A stretch of DNA of 64,000 nt from contig OX104132.1 of the NCBI GenBank assembly GCA_944470555.2, positions 8,813,755-8,877,754 of the forward strand, read 5' to 3'. Each line of letters opens with the position of its first letter. The first letter of the stretch is position 1. This stretch comes from Heterobilharzia americana (Eukaryota; Platyhelminthes; Trematoda; Strigeidida; Schistosomatidae). Position numbers and translations under genes: made by a program. This document shows, piece by piece, positions 59,401 through 64,000 of the stretch. Below the pieces are notes generated by a model. It had not been told where the DNA came from. It saw nothing but the letters and a program-made list of their open reading frames with translations, and did no database searches.

Positions 59401-62400
59401 AAAGGTAATGCACTATTTTTAGAGTCTATCTAGGACTGGAATTGTTTTCTTGAAGTCGATTTCATCATCTTGCAAGTAGGGTTTGTTGGAAACTGTGGTA
59501 GTAACGATGGGGTAACTGATGACTGGGTACGCGTAACAACTGTACGAACCACCTGAGTATATGAAGTTGTGCAACCTCGTCAACTTTCTTCTGACCTATA
59601 ACTGCGCCGAAACTCCGTTTTGCTAACGTCGTAGTCCCACGATATACGATCTGTACGACGAAAGCAACCTGTCCATGTGTCAAAACCAACTGTACCGTCA
59701 TACGCAACGTGACTTCACTAAGCAGCACTAAACCTTAACTAAAACAAGTTACTCTAGATAACAGTACTTCAGCCACAATTTCGAACTTAGTCTCTATTGT
59801 AACCAAATAAATTCTGCTTCACATTACCGTGACTGTTTCGAGAATGCATTTATTTTCTGAAAGACGATATAATCGTTACTGAACATAATGCAGTGAGGTT
59901 AAGAAAGCAGATTAACTACATCTTGCTACTAAGAGCATATCGTTAGTAACTGGCACTTCAGACAAATTGAGCAGATAGGCAGTAGTGATTAAATACACAA
60001 AAGTTAGTTGAAATTTTACTTATTTCACAGTCGTGAAGTTATCAAAGCTTGTATCTATTTATTTTTTTCTTCCTCTGCATTTACTTTTTTCCTTACACTT
60101 TCTTGTTTACAGCGTTGGCCACTTGGTTGTGTGCTAGATTATGGTTGTGAACAGTTCCATTTACCTCGAGATAAAGTAAGCTGCCTGTTTAAAGCAGTCA
60201 ATTCAAAGTGAATTTTTTTCTTCTCCGAATCATATTTGTGAAGTTGTATTGAGGCGGGAAAATAGTAAACTTCAAATGTTTCGCGTTGTCATCGAAGCTG
60301 CTTCTTCAGTGAATACAATCTGTACAAATCATCTCATGTTTATATAGGTATCAAAATGCATTAAACTATACAGTTCCCATATGTAAACTCATCGCAGTCA
60401 AAGTTCGCCCAACCACCTTGCTCACATTCGTACATTAGGTAGTGAGCCACATTTATTGTGTGAAGGCTAATGATACCTAGTTGCCCAATTCTCGGTAGGC
60501 GGTGCAATGTTCAAACGCGTGATCCATCGGTTAGAAGTTAAGTTGTTAAGCCAATAAGTGTAAACTCCATGTACGCTAAATATAAACTCAGTCCTTCGTC
60601 CAAATAGGATCATTATTACTGTCGGCATCAATATCTTACGTGAAGCAACTAAATAACTTTGCATTGGTTAACCAGTTGATAAATGAAATATATTCCTACG
60701 GTCTCAGAGAATTACAAAAGTGAATTTCTGACGCAAATAATATGATTACATGTTATTGCCATCAGTTATTAGTCAGGTGCCTATTACATTAAGAAATCAT
60801 CCCGAAAGATCCTTATTTACGTTAAAGAATGTACACAAGTGAGTCATAGGAATCTCTCAGTACCTTGACCCGATGAAGTAGTTTGTGATAGTTTCGTTTG
60901 ATTGTTGTTATTCTTCATAAAGGACAATTAAAATGCAAGAGACACCTCGAAACGAGGAATTCATTGCTGATTCAGAGTCATCGCTCAAAACAGGATTAAA
61001 TGAGGAAACTTAACGAGAACGGAAAACAATCGTATCACTGAACAGACAAAAAAGATCACACTCACCCAACCACTCACGAACAGAAAGCATTAAAAAGATT
61101 GCGAAATAAGACAGACATTGTTATGCTCCCAACAGACAAAGGGTGAAGCATTGTAGTCATGGATAAGAAAAACTGCATCCGGAAGGCCGAAAATTTACTC
61201 AAAGATAAGAATGTGTATCAACCACTTGTAACTAACACTATCCAAAAGTTTGACGACAAGATCACTAAAGCCTTGAGCAAGCAAGTCGAAGTAGGAGAAA
61301 TAAGAATACAAGACAAAAGGCGGATTAAATCGAATGGACCTGGTTTTTTCGGTTTTACTGCATATCAAAACTACACAGACCAAATATTCCTCTGTAGTCA
61401 GTAGTCTCACTTCGGGGCACTCCAGTCTGCGATCTATTCAGAGAGCTTTCAAGGGAATTAAAGTACTTTATGGAGTCATGCGAACATCCCATCAAATCGC
61501 CGAATTCCTGAGAAGGATCAAATGCATTAACACAGAGGACTATGAATTAATGGTGTCCTTTAGGGTAACAGCATTTTGCACATCATTTGAACCACAATTG
61601 GCCAAGGATATTGTGTTTCTCCTCATCAAAGACATATGGCCTTTGAAACGCACAAAACTTCGGTTTTCAAGTCTTATGGAACTTATTGATCTTTGTCTGA
61701 TAACACACTTCCAATTTAATAGCAAGATATGCCTATCAGAAGATGAAAAGAACTCAAATGGAGTCATGGATATTGGCATTAATTATAGCAACAGTAATCC
61801 AGAGGATGAAAACCATCGTTTTAGCTGTGATGCAATCGAAAATATATATCGGCTACGTGAACGATACTTTCGCTATCACTAAAAAGGATGAATTAGAAAA
61901 CACCCAGTATGATCAACGACATCAAGTTCACAATCAAGAAAGAATCAAGGAACAAACTGCCATCCCTGGATGTCTTAGTCCGTAGAACTTACGCCAGAAA
62001 ATGGGAGTCTTCAGTGTGCAACTAACACACACTGATGTGATCCTCAATCGCAACTCAGCAATACGAAAAAACTAGTTGCTCATAGACTTGATTGAAAAGA
62101 GCGAGAACTCATTGCTGTTCGGTACCTTCACGGAAAAAAAAGAAATTATTTGATGTCTGTCCTGAAGAAGGAAAAGAATTCATCAGAAGATGCCAAACCA
62201 GTTAATCACCAATTAGAAAGTCATCCAAAGAAATCAGCAAACAGATCATTCTACCATGCACATAGAACACATCAGAGATCACGACACTATTGCAATTTTT
62301 GCTGTTGTTATTATTATTAGAACACACATGGCACAGTAAAAATGCACCACATGAAACAATATGACACTATTTTGAAGACAATCCTCCGTAACTGTCCAAG

Positions 62401-63218
62401 TTGCCACAATTCATATCAACACATCATGTAACTAAGTAATAAAATGCTAAGTGAATAAAGCAGTAGAAAGTAGCAAAAGAGAGAAATGAGAAACTGCTGA
62501 ATTCAGTAAAGACAAAGATAATATATGGATACATCTACGCCATCGGTATCGATTCCGAGCCATATCATATAGAGTCTCCAACCAATGGTTTCTGTTGCTA
62601 TACGAACCCCAACCGGCTAGTCTGCATCTCACAACATGGCTCAGGTCGAAGACTTCATGTAGTGATACCATGTTTTAGTGTGTCCCCCCTAGCCTTTTTC
62701 CAGCCTGAACCCACTTCGGCTGAGATTAGGCCAGAAGGTAAACGATGACCAGACATGCGAAACACATATCCAAACCAACTTAGTCGGTGAAAGTTCCCAA
62801 TCTTATCAATTGACCTTTCTCTCCTTCCTAAAACTCTACATCTGACTTCTGGGTTACTGGCTTGTTGATACCATGACATATGGCCTGTGCTACGAATGTC
62901 ACTGTAGTCGAACACCTGAAGCCTTCTTATGTTCTCTACCTTTAATGGTCATGTTTCACAGTCATACATTAGGAGAAAACAAACTGCAGTGCAGTACACT
63001 CATCTACATATATATGCTATTTCTTATTTCAGAATTATGGTTTAATTCGTTTATCGGATGAGTTGGATGCAGATTATCAAGTTGGTCGATATGAAAATGA
63101 TACTGTTGCCAATTCACTACTTGATTTAAGTTGTACAATTAAACAGCATGTTCATGAAAATTGTTTCATTGAAGGCGAATTATTGCAAGTTGTTTATATA
63201 CCTCAAATGTCATCATAG
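38400..63218 (+). CDS. ZFAND1: AN1-type zinc finger protein 1 homologue, eight exons, 276 residues
   Basis: Hand-assembled from exons 38,400-38,454, 40,333-40,375, 44,315-44,386, 44,492-44,572, 48,649-48,746, 58,649-58,881, 60,113-60,175 and 63,033-63,218. Together they give 831 nt, 276 codons plus TAG, with all phases compatible and GT-AG borders. AN1 finger 1 has ligands C10, C15, C25, C28, C33, H36, H42 and C44. AN1 finger 2 has C59, C64, C74, C77, C82, H85, H91 and C93. Both fit C-x4-C-x9-C-x2-C-x4-C-x2-H-x5-H-x-C exactly. The C-terminal half (about 125-276) aligns with the ubiquitin-like region of human ZFAND1 (about 268 residues), including an ESERF segment and a GKRWPLG segment. In mammals and yeast (Cuz1) the protein links p97/VCP and the proteasome and helps clear arsenite-induced stress granules; I infer the same role here. 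The N-terminus MTELNIGVHC parallels the human start, which fixes the initiation codon. Confidence 0.87.
39830..40060 (+). pseudogene. RTE LINE C-terminal tail in ZFAND1 intron 1
   Basis: Encodes CRVLGKINNSVDEIINLHRL and then RWLGNSLRMPCH, the conserved end of the RTE ORF. It matches the intronic RTE at 54,420-54,510 (SVDEVVNLHRLRWLGHVLRM). A heavily mutated relic in gene orientation. Confidence 0.75.
40333..40375 (+). CDS. ZFAND1: ZFAND1 exon 2
   Basis: Acceptor TTCCTTTTCAG, donor GTAAGT. Encodes DFLPIHCQLCDRIF plus two bases of the next Cys codon (C25, C28; C33 is split across the junction). Intron 2 is 3,939 bp and contains a Penelope-like element. Confidence 0.88.
40880..42430 (-). mobile_element. 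Penelope-like retroelement (RT plus GIY-YIG), degraded, ZFAND1 intron 2
   Basis: Minus strand. The N-terminal RT part at 42,380-42,183 has RFYGGPKIHKMRI and PIIDFTRSITYRL. The palm at 42,017-41,679 has GVTMDSPVSPVMVNLYM, the catalytic RYVDDTFVIL and a terminal LNFLD. Downstream, 41,250-40,900 retains pieces of a GIY-YIG endonuclease: KCLKCEANY, then an HEHKL-like segment and MHAIESEHVVNLE. This arrangement is diagnostic of Penelope-like elements. Several stops break it (for example after the CEANYLCW region). It lies antisense to the host gene. Confidence 0.8.
42431..44314. other. Intron 2 remainder, no gene recognised
   Basis: Contains an unassigned 57-codon open stretch without a clear start at 42,590-42,763, and a perfect-looking but unused exon at 42,933-42,983. 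The rest, including 43,360-43,970, looks like old repeat DNA that I cannot classify. Confidence 0.4.
44315..44386 (+). CDS. ZFAND1: ZFAND1 exon 3
   Basis: Its first base completes the Cys33 codon. It encodes KTHSSLTAHNCP, the H36, H42 and C44 ligands of finger 1, and then a linker. The acceptor ACATCACAG has a poor pyrimidine tract and the donor is GTTAGT. I accept it because ligand spacing and phase both fit exactly. Confidence 0.82.
44387..44491 (+). other. ZFAND1: ZFAND1 intron 3 (105 bp)
   Basis: Short GT-AG intron between the two AN1-finger exons, and the only intron of the gene with no transposon. Confidence 0.8.
44492..44572 (+). CDS. ZFAND1: ZFAND1 exon 4
   Basis: Encodes VCDFHECNQRQLVLLACEAC and then SRNYCI, the first five Cys ligands of finger 2 (C59-C82). 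Acceptor GCCGGTAG, donor GTTAGT. The intron before it is only 105 bp, the one short intron of the gene. Confidence 0.85.
44747..48185 (-). mobile_element. RTE-clade LINE (SR2-like), nearly full-length but decayed, ZFAND1 intron 4
   Basis: Minus strand. From the 5' side: a leader (48,146-47,880), then endonuclease N-terminus near 47,820-47,690 (IGAFNVRTL; CETCIQD at the Glu motif). The middle at 47,337-47,035 has RTDNGDHLLQLCSDNRLFLA and TQIDHIVISHRW. RT pieces run to 45,516, and the conserved RTE tail is at 45,328-45,098 (SWFGYVFRMSGHRLP). The 3' end near 44,747 has the family's TGATGATGA-type tail. Stops and frameshifts occur throughout. It retains the 5' part that the copy at 51,866 has lost. 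Confidence 0.8.
48186..48648. other. Intron 4 end, AT-rich, no gene
   Basis: AT-rich sequence leading into the polypyrimidine tract of exon 5. Nothing else was recognised. Confidence 0.6.
48649..48746 (+). CDS. ZFAND1: ZFAND1 exon 5
   Basis: Acceptor TTTTATTTTATAG. Encodes SHKQKEVHRC, which supplies H85, H91 and C93 of finger 2, and then a linker rich in Ser, Gln and Lys. Donor GTAGAT at 48,747, phase 1, matching exon 6. Intron 4 before it carries a long antisense RTE copy. Confidence 0.85.
49030..50080 (+). mobile_element. RTE-like LINE fragment (second subfamily), ZFAND1 intron 5
   Basis: 5'-truncated, gene-sense copy. RT palm remnants at 49,090-49,260 (VKTGVRQSCILSPMFFLIVV; LDFASDDDLCLMS, where the YADD position is altered). 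Then 49,310-49,711 has GLQVNVEKTEVMKI, the FTYRGSIVSTKGG motif and INLKSVWRSTALSIKSKIRI. After frameshifts, CRHSSTAAYARYL and WRWIGHALRRP lead to a C-terminal CSTRNPRV-like end near 50,050. It resembles the schistosome Perere-3/SR3 group and is distinct from the SR2-like copies. Confidence 0.75.
50860..50955 (-). repeat. tRNA-like SINE candidate
   Basis: On the minus strand a GGCTCACTGTTTAGGCA stretch (A-box-like) is followed about 35 bases later by GAGTTCGAACACCA (B-box-like). It lacks a convincing cloverleaf, so it is a tRNA-derived repeat or chance. Confidence 0.4.
51095..51245 (-). repeat. tRNA-like dispersed repeat, copy 1
   Basis: Similar in order and spacing to 60,416-60,560: GTAGTAGGCAATCAACCACA, ATTGTGTGAGG, TACCTAG, GTAGGTGGAGTG, then CCACCGATTGAAAGTCAA versus CATCGGTTAGAAGTTAAG. 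The minus strand has B-box-like GGGCTCAAAGTCC. Probably an old SINE family. Confidence 0.45.
51612..51668 (-). ncRNA. Hammerhead ribozyme motif of the SM-alpha family, mutated core
   Basis: Minus-strand order: ACATCCAG (stem I strand), CTGACGAG (conserved core, 51,646-51,653), TCCCAAATAGGA (stem II hairpin), then GGAAC where active copies have CGAAAC (near 51,628-51,633), then GACGTC followed by CTAGAT (cleavage after GTC at 51,621/51,620, stem I partner). This is the arrangement known from the Schistosoma hammerhead. The invariant GAAA reads GGAA, so I expect this copy to cleave poorly or not at all. Confidence 0.8.
51680..51760 (-). repeat. tRNA-like pol III promoter region of the SM-alpha copy
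   Basis: The minus strand reads GTGGCATAGTGGATGACGCC (A box) and, downstream, GAGGTTCGAGTCC (B box), as in a tRNA-derived internal RNA polymerase III promoter. It is not a tRNA gene: there is no complete acceptor stem and it is fused to the ribozyme. Confidence 0.7.
51854..51865. repeat. Target-site duplication, left copy
   Basis: TGGCATATGGGC, identical to 54,935-54,946 on the other side of the RTE element. Confidence 0.85.
51885..52883 (+). pseudogene. RTE endonuclease domain lacking its N-terminus
   Basis: Contains CLFVISAYAPTD, VVVVAGDLNAQVG (GDxN motif), RTDNGDRLLQLCSDNRLFLA, RWTQIDHIAISHRW and DSDHALVRARI (SDH motif). The opening Asn and Glu motifs (seen in the older copy at 47,820-47,690) are missing, because the element is truncated at 51,866. 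A frameshift near 52,875 separates it from RT. Confidence 0.85.
52884..54151 (+). pseudogene. RTE reverse transcriptase
   Basis: Linker (WWAAKAKEMEKAA), then RT: GRAAGPDGLPAEVYKNGG, SLIIPVFKKGEKSSCDN, HRGISLTNIVSKI, ENQAGFRPGRGCIDQI, IAVFLDLKAAFDSVDR, SSSGVRQGCPLSPFLFN and the catalytic LEYADDIVLL. FTYLGSRINPVG follows before the frameshift near 54,145. All RT blocks are intact within one frame from 52,937 to 54,151. Confidence 0.9.
54152..54740 (+). pseudogene. RTE C-terminal region
   Basis: After the frameshift the sequence reads ISARIQKARLAFANLRHLWR and SVLLYGCETWPLKVED. A further shift leads to FDHRCLRSIGRIPWCHHVSN, LHRLRWLGHVLRMPRHTM and WLETLGDMAQNRSQWRRC, ending in TAA at 54,738. This tail is repeated in fragments at 39,830, 45,098, 59,465 and 62,447. 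Confidence 0.85.
54935..54946. repeat. Target-site duplication, right copy
   Basis: TGGCATATGGGC, matching 51,854-51,865. SM-alpha sequence resumes directly after it. Confidence 0.85.
54947..55023 (-). mobile_element. SM-alpha-type element, 5' terminal part
   Basis: Minus strand begins CTGGATTCTTCTGCTAGCCA at 55,023. CTGGATTC is what follows the GTC cleavage site in an SM-alpha hammerhead, so this end equals the 5' end of a self-cleaved RNA. It shares about 40 bases with 51,575-51,620 and continues across the RTE insertion into 51,865. Confidence 0.8.
55024..56099. other. Intron 5, AT-rich, no gene recognised
   Basis: A 100-codon plus-strand frame at 55,737-56,039 has no recognisable domain and no matching splice context. 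I treat this as intron. Confidence 0.5.
56100..56720 (-). pseudogene. Old RTE LINE relic
   Basis: Plus-strand text such as GAAGCCTACCCGGTTTTTTG, CCAAGATCTTAGAAACA and CCTTTTCTTGGACACTAGGG parallels the antisense RT region of the intron 4 copy near 46,150-46,310. It is therefore a very decayed minus-strand RTE RT segment. Confidence 0.55.
57140..57235 (-). repeat. tRNA-like SINE candidate
   Basis: The minus strand has CCAGTAGTTCAATGATTAACG (A-box-like) and GGTTACGGATTCGACACC (B-box-like) about 30 bases apart. A short tRNA-derived repeat is likely; the family is unknown. Confidence 0.4.
57490..58210 (+). pseudogene. CR1/Jockey-like RT fragment, ZFAND1 intron 5
   Basis: Opens with TPTEAGVLQGAALSPLLFSF and FIKYADDLTVSIPV (the palm with its catalytic YADD). 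Broken frames follow with a KCQIVNFN-like segment, SVNYLGLSFTSDLCWSSHI and ILPILLYCSP. It differs from the CR1 copies in the first 37 kb and is 5'-truncated. Confidence 0.7.
58211..58648. other. End of intron 5, no gene
   Basis: AT-rich sequence up to the exon 6 acceptor. Nothing was recognised. Confidence 0.55.
58649..58881 (+). CDS. ZFAND1: ZFAND1 exon 6
   Basis: Acceptor TTCTTCCGCTTAG, donor GTGATG. Encodes residues 117-194, with a Lys/Arg-rich helix-like stretch (RTRATKSKLILLRAKMEAL), then NLPESERFVLRLSIMP at the start of the ubiquitin-like region. Preceded by the 9.9-kb intron 5. Confidence 0.87.
59465..59660 (-). pseudogene. RTE C-terminal tail relic in ZFAND1 intron 6
   Basis: Minus strand encodes KKVDEVAQLHILRWFVQLLR and a VPSHQLPHR segment, matching the RTE ending KSVDEVVNLHRLRWLGHVLRM. 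It is antisense to the gene. Confidence 0.7.
60113..60175 (+). CDS. ZFAND1: ZFAND1 exon 7
   Basis: Exactly 21 codons in phase 0, RWPLGCVLDYGCEQFHLPRD and a final Lys. Acceptor CTTGTTTACAG, donor GTAAGC. Corresponds to the HRWSIGKAIDF segment of human ZFAND1. Confidence 0.87.
60416..60560 (-). repeat. tRNA-like dispersed repeat, copy 2
   Basis: Homologous in layout to 51,095-51,245 (see that entry). The minus strand shows TGGCTTAACAACTTAACTTC and GCGTTTGAACATTGCACC, A-box-like and B-box-like. Confidence 0.45.
60950..62150 (+). mobile_element. Penelope-like retroelement relic, ZFAND1 intron 7
   Basis: Plus strand. RT N-terminal part has LRNKTDIVMLPTDKG, a stop, then SIVVMDKKNCIRKAENLLKD and a VYQPL segment, the familiar PTDKG...VVMDK pattern of Penelope-like elements. 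The fingers and palm follow, with VSFRVTAFCTSFEPQLAKDI, LMELIDLCLITHFQFNSKIC and IYIGYVNDTFAITKKDELEN, where the catalytic YVDD is YVND. It ends with a LPXLDVLVRRT-like segment near 61,985. Multiple shifts. The Asp-to-Asn change and the stops make it dead. Confidence 0.75.
62308..62965 (-). mobile_element. RTE LINE tail, strongly 5'-truncated, ZFAND1 intron 7
   Basis: Only the last part of the ORF (62,915-62,655, SWFGYVFRMSGHRLPSGLIS) and the 3' region remain. Positions 62,520-62,960 are almost identical to 44,940-45,360 in intron 4. The break at about 62,965 is a typical LINE 5' truncation. Confidence 0.75.
63033..63218 (+). CDS. ZFAND1: ZFAND1 exon 8 with stop codon
   Basis: Acceptor CTTATTTCAG. 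Starts NYGLIRLSDELDADYQVG, runs for 61 residues ending in a VVYIPQMSS tail, and terminates at TAG. The LIRL strand and the LLQVVYI strand match the last strands of the human ubiquitin-like fold. No canonical AATAAA was seen within 300 bp downstream. Confidence 0.87.
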   Translation, partial: NYGLIRLSDELDADYQVGRYENDTVANSLLDLSCTIKQHVHENCFIEGELLQVVYIPQMSS

Positions 63219-63633
63219 TTGTTATTATTATTGAACTGTCTTTTGTAGTATATATATGCGCATGTGTGCATAGACACAGTGAAGTGCATGTAATGACGTG
63301 ATGGTATGTGTATTGCATATGGTGTACACATTGTAAACCACCCTAAAGTTTCTTTTGATTTTGTTTCTCTCTATATTTTTCATTTTATCTTAATATAAAT
63401 GATATATATTAGTTTCAACATTTCTTATTCGTGAAAAAAATATATAAATTTGTACAAAGTTTGATTAAGATTTGTTGTTATTCGCCAACTTTCCTGTCTT
63501 CAGTCATTCATTGTTTCATAGTTCTATCGTGTTTAGTTTATCAGATGGAGACGAAAACATGTGTATGTGGGATATGTTTTATGTTGCAATAATGCGGTGG
63601 ATAATGGTCTAGTCAGCACTAGTCTTTAAAGTA

Positions 63634-63636
<3 letters not shown>
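63219..63636. other. 3' flank of ZFAND1
   Basis: AT-rich presumed 3' untranslated region and beyond. Near-signals such as AATATAAAT (about 63,393) occur, but no canonical AATAAA does. Confidence 0.45.

Positions 63637-63681
<45 letters not shown>
63637..63681. repeat. (TA)n microsatellite
   Basis: About 22 uninterrupted TA units. Confidence 0.95.
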
Positions 63682-63684
<3 letters not shown>

Positions 63685-64000
63685 TTCGGGGGTTATCTGT
63701 AACTTGTTAACTTGATTCGAGACTCACTTCCTAAATGTTGATATACTAATATTATGACTTGTGTTATTCCCCGTTTTTGATTCTTTCGCGAATATTGTAG
63801 GGAAATTTACTTTGGTAGAATCAGTGAATAGTGTTTAACACGAAATACGTTTCGTCATCATTTCTAATATAATGGGAATTCTGACAATGTCGAGGTATTC
63901 TCACCAACGGGTTAAATGTTGGCAGTGATCGATCAATTCAATCGAAGTAAATCGCCTATGAGAAACTAGTTACACCATCAAATCGCTTATTTCTCAAGGA
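63682..64000. other. No gene recognised at window end
   Basis: AT-rich sequence without an open frame of note. Confidence 0.5.

Noticed and set aside
1..64000. CRISPR arrays, bacterial operons, phage or toxin systems
   Set aside because: The sequence is eukaryotic: introns, LINEs, LTR elements. No regularly spaced short repeats other than the TA microsatellite.

Overview
The window looks like genomic DNA of a flatworm, most likely a blood fluke (Schistosomatidae). The strongest pointers are a copy of the hammerhead-ribozyme repeat family known in schistosomes as SM-alpha, a mixture of CR1-like, RTE-like, Penelope-like and Ty3/gypsy retrotransposons that is typical of trematodes, and a small spliced gene in AT-rich DNA. 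There is no bacterial-style operon, rRNA, CRISPR array or intact tRNA gene.

Positions 1-37,711 are a retrotransposon island with no recognisable host gene. It holds nested and broken CR1-like LINEs (ORF1 with a PHD-type zinc finger; ORF2 with endonuclease and reverse transcriptase) and two nearly identical Ty3/gypsy copies, both on the minus strand (16,261-20,978 and 33,683-37,711). Both gypsy copies carry the same deletion of the integrase core. A very large inverted repeat dominates the layout. The left arm (about 5,266-12,874) and right arm (about 26,571-34,179) are mirror copies around 19,722, about 7.6 kb each, and the few differences I could find are single bases. The arms share an LTR with the gypsy copies, so direct and inverted duplications overlap.

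Positions 38,400-63,218 hold one host gene, which I could assemble completely by hand from eight exons on the plus strand: a homologue of ZFAND1 (AN1-type zinc finger protein 1). The predicted protein is 276 residues. It has two AN1 fingers with every ligand at canonical spacing and a C-terminal ubiquitin-like region. All phases agree, every junction is GT-AG, and there is no internal stop. An 831-nt coding sequence is thus spread over 24.8 kb. Six of the seven introns are long (1.2-9.9 kb), and each contains at least one retrotransposon. Only the 105-bp intron 3 is clean.

Inside intron 5 is the most striking local structure. A minus-strand SM-alpha-type copy has a hammerhead motif and a tRNA-like region, and one end lies exactly at the predicted ribozyme self-cleavage position. 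It was later split by a 5'-truncated RTE LINE flanked by a 12-bp target-site duplication. Other intronic insertions are two Penelope-like elements on opposite strands (introns 2 and 7), several RTE tails, a CR1/Jockey-like fragment and several tRNA-like SINE candidates. No coding feature was seen downstream of the ZFAND1 stop codon; that stretch is AT-rich and contains a TA microsatellite.
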